From Terana coerulea (lineage: Eukaryota > Basidiomycota > Agaricomycetes > Polyporales > Phanerochaetaceae), in the NCBI GenBank assembly GCA_024811115.1, contig JAKOGH010000641.1:110684-174683 (forward strand): a stretch of DNA of 64,000 nucleotides. Direction: 5' to 3'. Of this stretch, positions 46,013 to 57,295 are shown piece by piece; the first letter of the stretch is position 1, and each line of letters begins with the position of its first letter. Below the pieces are notes generated by a model that saw only the letters and a list, made by a program, of their open reading frames with translations, was not told the DNA's origin and did no database searches. Both the position numbers and the translations under genes were made by a program.

Positions 46013-48050
46013 CCGGGCCTTTCTAAGAGCAAGTGGTGGGTTGCGATTGCTATGCTCCTGCAGCTTAAATAAGACAGTAGGAGCGGTATATCAAGAAACC
46101 CCCTGAGTCAAGGTGCCTTAGCTGTCCATTTGTGGCCTAACTCTGTGAAAAGGTCAGTTATAGGTTGCACGGCGTGTAAGGGCATCATTGAATCAATGTC
46201 CTCATTATATCTGACATAGGTTATCCGCCGTATACTTGCCACTTCATGTTCTCTGATGAAGCATCACATGAGTTGGCAGTGTGGCTACGGCGCAGACAAC
46301 CTCCGAGAATTTAAGCCCTTCCTGGGGGTAGATCACATCGCCGAGCGGTTACCTACGGCCCAGCCGTTTTTCTGAGTTCGGGCGCGGAAGCCGACTGCTA
46401 GTGGCTGATACCGCCACGCCCATTGTCCGCCTCGGAGGGAAGCATGACGGCTCTGTACAACAGTCAGCTCAATGGGGAGATGACGACTCGTGGAACGTAC
46501 CTGCTTACGCCCGTGAGGGCACCGCCCGAGAGGCGATTCATTTTCAGCGCTCCGAGTGTGGCATTCGGCTCAGGCACCACAGAAGCCTGTGCGTTGGGCG
46601 TGAAGGCGTGAGCCTTCCCCACACAGTCAATGGCATGTGCACAAGAAGTAGCGGGGTCCAGGCTGCCCTAGGGTGCTGTTACGCTAGATGCGCCCGTTTT
46701 CCGAGTCAGTCTTGATGAAACGCTTCAACGAAACGTAGAATATCGGCGAAGTCACGGTGGCACACCTTCCATTATGAAGCGTTACAACGATTTCTATCCG
46801 GTGTGGAGGTGCCTCTCGCACTACGCAATCAGGCGCAAAGCTGCTTGATACGCCCGGAAATAGTCATCGGATCTTCGTCCATACGGGAGGTGAGACATCT
46901 GGGAATCGCTGGGATCGTGCTGCCAGTTTCAAAGCGTCCCCTAGAGATAATCAAACAGTGCAACATAAGTGTGAATGTCTGTGAGTCTGAAAAACAAGTC
47001 ATAGTCAAATCACGGTCTTTACAGCAGGGTTGTCCAGATACTCACACGGATCATGGTGGGTCGTTGACCATGTTCGGATATGGAATTTCACCATACGGTG
47101 AGATTTCCCGTGCTTTACGCAAGGTTCGATGCTGTGCGGGCTCATTAGGGCCCATTTCAAGTTCGCCTTCAAGTTGACGGCCTTCGTAGGCACTCTGAAC
47201 TGGGTGCCGTTCCTGAGTCACGGGAAAGCGCAAGGATCCGGTATTCTGATACAGCCTCTGTATATTCAAGACAAACAAGGTATGAGATGCTTTGAGCCAC
47301 GACAGCATGTATGAGTTATACTCTCAATTCGGAAGGAACGTACGGCTCGACCGGGAGGCGCACCTTCAGCATCATCCCGCCCGAGGAGTGGTTTTTCATA
47401 CATCATGGGCAGAAATATTGTAAGAGAGCGTATCCGAGTCGGATCCCGCGTATAGCTGCCATGCAGTAGCTAAGGCCTGGCATGAAGTGAAACAGTCATT
47501 TTGAGATCGCGGCGATGAGTGGAGAGAGGCGTACTGGTGTCAAATCAACCGTGAGGGCTGCAAGTTCGCTATAGGCAGTCGCGCAAAGCTGCTCACTAAG
47601 CCCTATACGCATACAAAACTCACATTACAAGAGTGTCACAAATGAACGAGGCCTGGGGTCCAGCGGACGTAACGCAAGATCGTTTTGCCAGGGTAAGTAG
47701 GGCGAATGACCATACTGAAGCTATGTAGGATGGTCAAGAGTTCGCGTTGGCGCCAATTGCCCAGTCGACCGTCGCGTGCTGTCGCGTGAGGCTCGAGCGC
47801 TTGAGCCTCCCTCCCAACTTCCTCCTGCCTTTCAACCACCGCCTTCACCATTCCTCTCGCGTTGCCTCCTTGCTCTCACCGCTAGCCGCGCTCATGTATA
47901 CGGGAATACAAGGAGATTGCTTTGACCACCGACTTGCGGCAGCTTGGATGATCGAGGTCAGCAAGCGAGATTTTTCCCAACACTCCTTCCTCGGGAGCAG
48001 ACACGTCAAGCCTCAACCGACACTCGACGATTACCGTCTGCAAAGACGTT
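46013..48050. other. Intergenic, UbiA-2 upstream region
   Basis: A TTATTTAA run lies about 50 bp upstream of the UbiA-2 ATG on the minus strand (near 46062-46071) and could be a core promoter. Otherwise no gene is recognised. Confidence 0.35.
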
Positions 48051-48370
48051 CAGCGCATATACACCATTCTAAGGGGACCGCTTTCCAACTGCAAGATTTC
48101 CTGTGACTAGGGGACGGCAAGCTATGCTGGAATGTATGGGAAGACGAGTTCCACAGGAGGGTTTGGAGTGTATCTCTCAGCAATCACCACTGTAAGCACA
48201 TTTACACCCCATACAGCGCCGCCCACCTTTTGACATTCCTTACATACAGTGACTATGCATTCGGCTCAGTTCGCTCGGATGCAAGGTCAAATACCAAAGT
48301 ACCGCACCGTCACCTGGCGTAGAAGGACATGGACATTCACCACATGAAGCGACGCCTCTTCCCGATTTCC
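48051..48370 (+). pseudogene. Decayed copy of the homeodomain-like gene
   Basis: Nucleotide similarity to the intact gene at 51.96-53.12 kb. 48124-48190 reads like its helix region (GRRVPQEGLECISQQ) up to the same exon end before GTAAG. After a matching intron ending ACATACAG, 48252-48365 matches the second exon (for example ACCGCACCGTC and CATGAAGCGACGCCTC). Several indels and stops destroy the frame and part of helix 1-2 is deleted. It stands upstream of OMT-4, as the intact copy stands downstream, so a local duplication carried both. Confidence 0.6.
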
Positions 48371-49143
48371 GTATCGTTTCCTTGAAGATCTATGCTGGGC
48401 CTGGAAATTTGATTTTATAATCCCTCTGCTGCTAGACAACTATACACAGCGTGAGTAACGTACGTTGAGACCCATTTGCCGGAGGCCAGTGTTGGACTGC
48501 ACCAACTTGCTAGCAGAGATTGCATCAGGTCAAACGACTGAAAAGATGTAAACAGACTCTTGGGCGCTTGTGAATGGCACGATATCTGTTCGAGGTGTAT
48601 CCGCGTCGACGCCACCGACCAGGACAGGAAGTGCAAATGTATGTGAGACGATCATAGGCAGTGTTGTGCCGGCTCGGCTTGGTCTAGAAGCCCTAACTTG
48701 GGCTCCTAGCTTGGGCTTAGCATGGAGGGCAGAGGACCTGAGTACACTACCGCAAGCCTCATATCACTTGCATGCTCTGAAATAAGCTCTGTCAGGCATG
48801 CCTTGAAGCCACACTATGTCGCGAAGGCAGAAACAGTTGGAAACTGCAGACTAAAGGTGAGGAACCCGCTGTTATGACAGTATGTCTCGAACACTCTACT
48901 ACCACCGAGTGGCTAATTTTACTTGGGCCTTGCTATAGGTCATGCAGTAAAGTTCCGGGGCTTGATTAGGAGCTGAGGTTAATGCCACCAACCGCTACTG
49001 AAGGCCTGACAACACCGATTACGAGAGCCGCAACTATCGGCGAGGTCGTCGACGCATGCTCCAGGGCCAGTCCAAGCGGCTTTGAATGTATCATACTGCG
49101 GTTATGCTTGGCAAACAAAATTACCCCCACTCTCAGTGTTTAT
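48371..49143. other. Intergenic upstream of OMT-4
   Basis: No gene recognised. Positions 48690-48725 contain the short repeat CTTGGGCTCCTAGCTTGGGCTTAG-like text without wider repetition. Confidence 0.4.
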
Positions 49144-49152
49144 CTATATAAG
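49144..49152 (+). promoter_or_regulatory. TATA-like element upstream of OMT-4
   Basis: CTATATAAG about 105 bp before the OMT-4 ATG, followed by a pyrimidine-rich leader. Typical spacing for a strong fungal promoter; assignment by position. Confidence 0.45.
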
Positions 49153-49254
49153 CCTCTTGTCGCGCACTGTACGCCCAACCCGACTTAATCGCCCACTTCC
49201 CCAATACTCCACCTAAGCCTGAAATCCCTTTTTCTCTCCCGTCTTTGTAGGAAC

Positions 49255-51267
49255 ATGACAGTGTCAGGCACCATGCAAACAGGGTAAGATTAACATTCCC
49301 CTACTCGTCTCTATCTTCATACTCAGCGTTCTTAGCGTTTCTAACTCTAGAGGCGACCCGGATGCCCTGGCAGATCTCAAGACACTTGCTAGCATCATAA
49401 CGGACTCTATTAGCTCAATCGAGGCTGCCCTCTCCTCGAAGAACCTTGAGTTTCCGTCGTTACAGACCCTATTGACCGTGGAAAGCGAAGCAGCACGGAT
49501 GCTACCTGAAGTGTTGCAATCTGGAGCCTTAATTATCTCGGCAGCTGCCCAGTTGATCAACACAGTTCGACCTCCGGGGGCGACCCTGATAGCTACAGCA
49601 GCTTCGGTATGTGCATATATATCCTGTGCGTGGTGTGCTGCACGATCTCATGTTATGTTTCACTAGCATGCACTACCTGTAGCCCTGGGAGTCGCAGCTA
49701 CTGCAAATGTCGCTGAAGCTTGCAGGGAGGCTGGACCTCAAGTACGAGTGCTGGTACTTACTTAAGTTATAAGAAGCTCATTTGCGTGTAGGGTGCTCAC
49801 GTGAAGGATATCGCTCGCGCGAGCAACATTGACCCGTCGAAACTTGGTGAGCGCCGCTCTATAATCTCTTTCACCACGGTGTCTTATACCCCTCGCCAGC
49901 TCGCGCGCTTCGCGCGTTGGCAACGAACCACATTTTTGTGGAGGTTTCCCCCGACGTATTCGCGAACAACCGTATCTCCTGCGGGCTGGATACAGGCAAG
50001 TCTGTGGAGGAGCTGTTAGCCAAGTGAGTACTTTCCTCGGCTTCTTCCCTCCCTTGCGACGCTCATTCCCGCGATAGTCCTGAGGCCAAACACTTCGGCA
50101 CATCGGGACTAGCTGCCACTATAGGTCATTGGTGAGCGCATATCATGGATCAGCGTCACAATTCTTTGACGCCTCATCTATACAAAGCACCGACGAGTCT
50201 ATCAAGGCTGCCTCCTACTTGCAGGACGCCCTTTTTGACCCCAAAATTGCTATGACACAGGAGCCGAGCGAAACGGCTCTCAGCCTCGCATTCAACACTG
50301 GACACAAGGTCTCAGGCTTCGAATGGTACGAAATGAAAGGGAATGAGCGACGACTAGCACGGCTCGGAATGGCGATGGATGGAAGTAAGCAAGCGAACCC
50401 CCCGGACGCTATCATCCAAGGTATTATTCGTCAGCTGAGCCGTTGATTTGTCTCTCATAATTATGGACAGGTTTTGACTGGGCCGGCCTGAAGCCAGGAG
50501 CTGTCATTGTAGATGTCGGAGGGGGCGTTGGGGCTCAGTCCATGACCCTCGCTCAAACCTACGACCATCTGCGGTTCATTGTACAGGATCGCGAATTGGT
50601 TGTGAAGGATGGCGAACGAGTACGTCTAAGCGAGGCCGACTCATCGACTTATTACTAAGGCCCCGTTCCAGTTCTGGGAGGAACGTCTCCCCGGTGGTCT
50701 GAAGTCTGGAAAGGTCGCTCTGCAAGGTACATGGTCCTATCTTATCCCTTAAGCATGCTATGAGTTATATTATGACTCAACACAGCCCACGATTTCTTCG
50801 CCCCTCAGCCTGTCAAAGACGCGGAAGTTTTCCTTCTCCGTGGCATCCTTCACGATTGGTCCGACAGGTATTGCGTTCAGATCCTTCGCCACTTGCGCGA
50901 CGCCGCCACTCTCACAACCCGTTTGATGCTTATCGACTGCTTAATGCCTTACGCCTGCATGGAGGAAAACATCAAGTCTATCCCTGGTGCTAAACGCCGT
51001 GTGTTTCCCGCTCCTTTGCTCCCTAACGGAGGGTATGCAGCTACGGGAAACTACTTCCATGATCTCTCGGTATGTGATCCGCTTCTCCTCCATTCCTTGA
51101 TTGACAAGCCGCTGCTATTGTAGATGATGGAGGTCCAGAACGGCAAGGAGCGCACGATCAAGGAAATTCAAGACCTCATGGAAGAGACTGGCTGGAAGCT
51201 GGTACAGGTCCATTTGGATGGCACAATGTCGATGAGTGCCGACAAGGCAATCGGCGTCCCAGTCTAA
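49255..51267 (+). CDS. Class I O-methyltransferase 4 (OMT-4)
   Basis: Intact member of the OMT set. Exon 1 (49255-49283) encodes MTVSGTMQTG and joins 49351-49606 in frame, then 49667-49741, with further short exons to the stop at 51267. N-terminal half: ALADLKTLASIITDSISSIE, ARMLPEVLQSGALI, GVAATANVAEACREAGPQ, GAHVKDIARASNIDPSKL, RALATNHIFVEVSPDVFANN. Catalytic half: VIVDVGGGVGAQSMTLA, FIVQDRE, HDFFAPQPVKDAEVFLLRG, ILHDWSDRYC (catalytic His), LMLIDCLM, PLLPNGGYAATGNYFHDLS, MMEVQNGKERT, SADKAIGVPV. All junctions are GT-AG. It differs from OMT-1 in the substrate-facing loop after the SAM core, so it may methylate another position. Regulator copies flank it on both sides. Confidence 0.9.
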
Positions 51268-51412
51268 GACATGCTTTGGTTGCGTCTTTCCATCTTTCCA
51301 TCGTCAGGCCGGTAAATAATCAATGAATTTGTAGTACGAATCGAAGTAGCATGGTCATGCGACAGCACTTGTAAGACCGTGTTAGCAGCCAATTCACCAT
51401 ACAGCAATACAT

Positions 51413-51496
51413 TCAACTGTGCAGCTTCTTTGATTTTTTGAGGCGTGTGTCAGCCAGAATCCCGAAGACTGTCAGGTATTCCAGGTTCCCGCTACT
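51413..51496 (-). pseudogene. UbiA C-terminal exon relic (UbiA-3)
   Basis: A 27-codon minus-strand stretch reads SSGNLEYLTVFGILADTRLK and ends in a stop at 51413-51415. It aligns residue for residue with the last exon of UbiA-2 (SNGDLGFLIFIGILID). No other UbiA exon lies upstream of it on that strand. It sits tail to tail with OMT-4, as a complete UbiA gene would after duplication. Confidence 0.55.
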
Positions 51497-51958
51497 CCGT
51501 CGAGCGCAAAATTCGGCCCTCAGTGGCGTCGTGACTAGGGCCCGAACGGAAGTCACACACCTTGAGTGACACCCTGCACGACGCCTTGTCGACGATGTGG
51601 TTACTGAAAATACATATGCATAGTCGTTTTGAGCGAAAATGAGGCTGACGGAGGGTATAATACGAGATCATCTCCAGTAGGCTTCCAAAAGAGTGCTCGG
51701 AAGTGCGGCCGGCCGTATGTGCGCAAACCCGCCAGCAAAGGCCAAACGCACATATGCCAAATTCTTATGATTAGAGAGATACTTCCAGGTTGAGCAGCCA
51801 TATCATGGTTACGCCAGGGTAGGGAGGATGGACTCGGAAGACAGGACGATGGTCTCAGTCGAAATTCAATATTTAACTGAAATCGACTTTCGCGCGGGCG
51901 CTAACAGGGCCTTTGAAGCTCCCTCTTGACGCCAATAGACACCTCCTCAGTGTCTGCT
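51497..51958. other. Intergenic, regulator promoter region
   Basis: AT-rich ATATTTAACTGAAATCG at about 51870 is the nearest TATA-like text before the regulator start. No gene seen. Confidence 0.35.
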
Positions 51959-53124
51959 ATGTTCAATGACATTCATGCGCATATAGGGTACTCGAAGAGG
52001 ACAAACGCTTCAATCACGAGAGTCAGTGCAACGAAGGAGCAGCAAGCCGTGCTGGAACATCTGCATGAACGGGTGCGAGGACGAGTCCCGAAAGAGGATC
52101 TTGAGTGGGTCTCTCAAGCAACTGGACTGTAAGTGTATTTGCACTTGGAGAGCACTGCGGCTCTATGGAAAACCTTCAAACGTACAGAGACGTTCAGTGG
52201 ATACGCAAATGGCTCACTCGAATAAGACGCAAGGCAAAGTCCCAAAGCACCGCACCGTCGCCCGTCGCGGAAGGAGGTGAACCCTCGCGTCATGAAGCGA
52301 CGCCTCCACTCCTTGACTGCCGTCTCGCATCCTTTGGCCCCCATGTTGGCTTCAGCAATCTGCACTGTTCAGCACCTTTGGTGCCAGATAACCTTCCGCC
52401 TCCTGGTGGTCGCGCTGGCCGACCTTACCACTACCAGGCTGTGTCAGCCCCAAGTACCTCTGCCTTCAAAGCCGAAGCTCCTGACGAACCGGCAAGTCTC
52501 AACACGTTTGATCCAGATATCCTATACCCTGCGAATAACCACGCAAGACCTACCACGACACCTCCAGCTGCACCGGCGACATCTAGGTTTTCTCCGAGCT
52601 TTCCCGCGTTTTCTCTGGGAACTCTTCGTTTTGAACTGCCTGTCAACACTGGGAGCTCTAGAATGGCTGTTAAACAGTGTGCGGCTTTTTCTCAGTCGCA
52701 ATATTCCGCCTATCCGCTCGCCGAGAACGGGATTCCGAATGATGGTGCCGGTGGCGAGGTTCCTACTTCTGTCGCCGACGCTTCAAGTGTGTACGATCCC
52801 GCAATCTTTGATTTCACGACCAGTATCCAAAATGCGACCTTGGGCGCGGAAGCTCAGCCAGTTTATGCTTCTCACTGGGCTCATACCCGCACAACCTGTT
52901 ACTTTCTCTGCCTCGAATCTGGAACACGCTGCTCTGGAAATACCTTTCCACCCGCAAGGACTTGCATCTCCTGGTCCGCAGGCTGCTATGGTCCATATGC
53001 CCATTCCTATCTCGTATCAAACCCCCGTACCCATGCCGATCTCCTTTCAGGTCAGACTATCGGATCTGGTGCTTGCGTCCTCTCGAATTCACGGGAGTCG
53101 AGACGAAGCTGTAGAAACGGCTGA
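51959..53124 (+). CDS. Homeodomain-like transcription regulator
   Basis: Two exons (51959-52128, 52188-53124) give 368 residues. The N-terminus looks like a divergent homeodomain: SATKEQQAVLEHLHERVRG (helix 1 and loop), RVPKEDLEWVSQATGL (helix 2), then across the intron DVQWIRKWLTRIRRKAK (recognition helix and basic end, with WL in place of the usual WF.N). The rest is Pro/Ser/Ala-rich, as in activation regions. Near 52870 the coding-like text moves to another frame (HMPIPISYQTPVPMPISF), so a frameshift or missed intron may alter the last 80 residues. As the only DNA-binding protein inside the cluster it could be its local regulator. The homeodomain call is from residue pattern, moderately sure. 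Confidence 0.58.
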
Positions 53125-53420
53125 AAACAATATCAGGATGGCTCGTGGTATGTGGTGCGAATGAAGCTTGCTACCAGTTTCTGCGCTAATGTCCTTGACA
53201 TTTATAGTCCTACAAATATCTCAAGCAGATTATGTACCCCAACGGAATGACGACGCCTCGAACACAAGACAATCAAGATAATCCAACGCACTCCTCAATG
53301 TCGACAATTATTGCAAGAATACCCTCTTTACTGTCTCCCAAATGATACCCGTAGAACGATAGATCAGACTTGTATGGTTGTATACCTCCGTACCGATGAC
53401 CGCCACTGGGCAAGCCATAA

Positions 53421-55255
53421 TCAATAGCAACACGACGTAGCTTCTCCGCCCAAAGTCTGTCCCAGCCCGAATCTGAATATCTGCTTCCCCGACGCTGCCC
53501 ATAGCGACAGGCCATTCTCATTGCCACCACCGCCCTCTGTTATGCTCAACGTAACAACAGGGTCGGTGAACGTCGTGCGAAAAAGGTCTTGGACGTCGGA
53601 ATTTGGTTGAGGTTCTGATCTTGAGCGTGAATCCGGTGAGATGAGTTGGCCCGTACGCATAGACCATGCGCGGATGCGGTTGTCTTGGCCTGCGGCGAAG
53701 AGGTATGAAGAACATGGCGAGGTAGCCAAACCCTGTGATGCTGTGAGCGGTTGAAAATGAGAACGCTTTGCGGCTCATACGTACCAGCTTGGCAGTGTAG
53801 CTGTTGACGTGTCCCGCGAACTCCATGACTGGGGCGATGTTGCGCGCGAAGCGCAAATCGTACATTTCCAACTGCACACAACCCGATGAACACCCCAGAA
53901 CCTAAGACAATCGTGGGGTATGCACTCACGTCTCCTCGGATAGTGCCTACCAGCATCTGCATGTCATCATTCAAGCTGAGGTGTGTGATGGACCGGTTAT
54001 CCTGCTTGAACTTTCCGCACAACAGATCTTGTCCCTTCTGCCGCAGCTGGACGCGTTTGTCAAAGCAATGTATCGAGCCATTTCGGCTCCCAGTGTACAC
54101 TATATGCTGAGCGCTCGAAGACGTCAGACAAGAAGCATGCTATGGCGAAACTCATACTTCTGACTGCACGACAGAGAGCACGTCGCTGTCCGTCGGCAAG
54201 ACGGCGAAAGTCCAGCCCGCGTCGATGTCAGGGAGGAGAATGCCGCGTTTAGCGGCGCCGAGGACGAGGCTCTTTCCGCGAAGATGGGCTGTATGGACGT
54301 CATGACAGCGCACTTCACCGACGCTGAGGATGGTCCATATTCTACTATACACTCTCGCGAGTTAATTGAGGATATTCCCGTAGAGGCTGAACGTACTCAG
54401 TGGCGTCTGCGAGGTTTTCTACCGCGATCTTGCTTGAAGGTCCAAATGTGACTGCTCTGAGAACCCAACAAAAATAAGTGTAGTCCAGATATACACAGTA
54501 GTGAACACTGACTGACACTCGGTGGGTACTGGAGCGGCATACTGCAGTGACCTACATCCTCATCAATTTAGTACGGGCAAATGAAATGAGGTCTTCTCAC
54601 CTCTGAGCCCAAGTATAGTTCACGAGACCCATTGTACGGGACTCCCGCAGGATTGATTGTGTACGTTTGTAGCCAGCCCCTTTGTCGCCAATGGACGCCA
54701 CAAATGAACCGTCTTCGGCTGAGATCACCTGTGCGAAGCTAATAGTTAGCTGGTGTTCGCAAACCGGTGAGAAATTCAATACGCACGTCCATCGAAGAGA
54801 AAGCATAGTCCCCATACCAAACCGGTTTGCCTTGCGATAGCGAGCGGATGCTGTAAGTCATCGCTGTGCTGGACAAAGATGATCAGCCTCCTCAATATCT
54901 TACGCAGCTTAAGGACTACTCGCTGATTTCTCCTTTGCAACTCTGGATAGTTGATAGACTGTCTCCAGCTTTGTCCAATTGCACACAAGCCGGCGCCGGC
55001 GCCCACCAGCCTGCGCCGCTTGCTAGGCCTGGCCGACTTGCTGTGTGGCATTTGCGCATTCGATGATAGCCTTGATGGCCCCGGTTTGTTGTTATTGTCT
55101 CCGTCTGTGACATCGAGTTGCGACGAAGAAGTCTGAGGTGCACTCTGCCTGGTATGAAGTGCGGCTTGTTGCGGTAAGCCTGCGGGACGAGAGCTTACTG
55201 GGAAGTAACGCTTCCGCTCTTCGTCCCAGTAGAGCCCTGGAAGGTCTCGGGGCAT
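53421..55255 (-). CDS. DCAF4-like WD40 repeat protein
   Basis: Multi-exon WD40 protein. It starts at 55255 with MPRDLPGLYWDEERKRYFPV, the N-terminal motif of DCAF4, a substrate adaptor of CUL4-DDB1 ubiquitin ligases ('PGfYyD.ekNRYF'). A basic KRRR patch follows near 55010. Later exons encode WD blades: VYTGSRNGSIHCFDKR-like text at 54100-54050, HLSLNDDMQMLVGTIRGDV (54000-53940), VEMYDLRF, FAGHVNSY, and LFAAGQDNRIRAWSMRTG (53700-53650), then GLSLWAASGKQIFRFGLG near the end. Stop taken at 53421; the last junction is uncertain. Housekeeping in type, it marks the right edge of the cluster. Confidence 0.78.
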
Positions 55256-55908
55256 AGAGTCGTACTATGATTTTCAAAGATTCAAGCTGTAGTGGTGATT
55301 AGGAAGGAAGATGTGAGCGAGACGAAGACGAGGGTGTTGAGATGCAAAAAGTCAAGAGACGCGTCGGAGAAACGGCGCTTCTCCGCATAGCCACGCGACG
55401 CCACAAAGTCTTCGCCGAAAACCCTCATTCGATAAGCGCCTAAGACACTCAGCCAACGCAGTACGAGTTGAGCATTCGGCCAGCACATGAGTGTCACTGA
55501 GACTTGGGACCTGCACTCGAAACACAATGAGATGCGTTTCTTTATCAAACCGCTGCTCGTGAGGGCCGTGAAGGAAATAACGAGGAACTTGTCCCACCAT
55601 TGACTCGACCAAAGCACAAGCTGCAGCAGCGATTACGACCTCCATGATCAAACACTTCCAGAGCAAATACACTTGAGCTGGCATGAATCCGGTTTATGCT
55701 CAATACAGGTACATGCTCACATACCCTGGACACGCTGGACCGGATGTATAGATCTGAGGCCGCGAAATAAAGCATTGTGATTAAAGCAGAGTCTGAAGTC
55801 CATTGGTACGCTTCATCCAGTCTAGTGACTTCAGATTTCTTCGCGCCCTTCTTAATAGCGGCGGCCTCACAGTTCACAGGGTCGCCACGTGCCGTGATCT
55901 TGACGAGC
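55256..55908. other. Intergenic, nothing recognised
   Basis: Minus-strand frames at 55282-55684 have no family features and probably represent promoter and untranslated sequence between two minus-strand genes. Confidence 0.4.
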
Positions 55909-56878
55909 TCATTCGTCCTTGCGGTCTGCTTCAGGGCCAGAGGTCTTGTCAATCTTCGCTGAGGTCTTGGGGTCCACGGCATTCTGCACATGCCAGTCAG
56001 TACGTCTTCAACTACAGTGTATAAGAGAAACATACAGTGCTCCTCTCGCGCGCAGCGCCCTGGTCCTGCGGGCCCTTCTTCGCATCCTGCAAGTGCTCGC
56101 CGTCTGTGTCAGCCTTCTGCGTAACGGTGGGGTCGTATCCGTTATCCTTGGTGGTCGACGTGCCCTGTGTTGCAGGGGCAGGGGCACCCCCTTAGCAGTC
56201 TGCTCTTCGGCATCCTCGGCGTCCTTGGGAGAGTCCTCCTCCTAAACACCGCAATGGTGAGGAACGCGGCCAAAATCGGCAAGAGAATACGCACGACTGC
56301 TTTGTTGACAGAGTCAACGTACTCCGCGTTCGAGACCTTGTTGCCCTCGTCATCGGTAAGGCCCTAGCAGCAGCAATAACATAATTGAGGGACAAGTTGT
56401 GAAATGGACGCGTAGTGAACGCACACCGGCTTCGCTGTCGGGAACCGCCTTCGCAGGCGTCGTCTCGCTCTCGGTACCGGCTGGAACAGGAGCACGTGAA
56501 GGGTCGGGGGTTTTGTGCTTTGGGAGGGCAGAATCCTTGGCTTCATGCGCCGCCTCCTTGCCCGGTGGTGTGAGGAGGTATACGGCCTATTCGTTGGCGT
56601 GACACTGTTAGCGAGGCGCGCCGCTTGACGTTGCGGTCGAACTTACTGCAGGTCCGAAGACCAGAGCAGAGCCAATCTAGCCCAATAGAATTATGCGGAT
56701 TCAGAGACTCGGCTCGTTGTCAAATTGGGCATTTACGCACTATCCATGGTCTGTCGCTTTTGGGTGCACCGTGTCCGTGGGCGGTGCTAGCTTGTCTGCG
56801 GCCTACGTTGCGACCAGCAATGCGCGCAGCGGGGCGAGCAGCCTTGGAAAGGAGTGTTCGTGTGACTTGGAAAGACAT
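55909..56878 (-). CDS. Mitochondrial membrane protein, conserved hypothetical
   Basis: Starts at 56878 with an Arg/Ser/Ala-rich presequence (MSFQVTRTLLSKAARPAARI, then GRRQAS) typical of mitochondrial import. It continues over two introns into DRPWIIGSALVFGPAAVYLL (a membrane span) and a charged, Pro/Glu-rich hydrophilic tail with AEYVDSVNKAVV and QKADTDGEHLQDAKKGP, ending NAVDPKTSAKIDK near 55940, stop 55909-55911. Around 56185-56195 the frame shifts at a GGGGG run: EEQTAKG and APAPATQGTSTTKD lie in different frames, so one base is probably missing in the sequence or the allele is broken. Function unknown; the short-helix plus acidic-tail layout recurs in fungi. Confidence 0.6.
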
Positions 56879-57295
56879 AGAGGATGATGAGGATATGGTA
56901 CCAGGTAAATAGAGGGGACGACGACCGTGGTGGGTTCGGATTTCTGTGCAAGCGCCAAGCGGCGACTCTGCGGCATTGCGGAACGAACCGGTCGAATGAC
57001 GTAATTAGTAGCTTACGTGCTCCGACTTACGTGCACGTTGGACCTGCTACTTGCAGTAAGACCCAAGTGGTCTCGGCACGCAAACGCAGGGTTTTAACAA
57101 ACCTAGAGAGATCTATAGCACAACCCTGCCACCAAATTCGAGATACAACAGTACAAATACATCAAGGTTGCTATCACTACAGTCTACTGGTGGTACATAT
57201 ACCCAAACTTTTGATACATCCCAACTGCCCACCAGTCCCATGGTACACAGAGTCCAGAGCAGCCCAATAAGATTCTGAAAAAAGACTCGGCATGT
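56879..57295. other. Intergenic, nothing recognised
   Basis: 3' region of the C2H2 gene and 5' region of the mitochondrial protein gene, both on the minus strand. Confidence 0.4.

Noticed and set aside
15799..53124. Core PKS, NRPS or class I terpene synthase for the cluster
   Set aside because: No ketosynthase, adenylation, or DDxxD/NSE-type synthase text seen in any long or spliced frame; UbiA-2 is the only scaffold-forming candidate.
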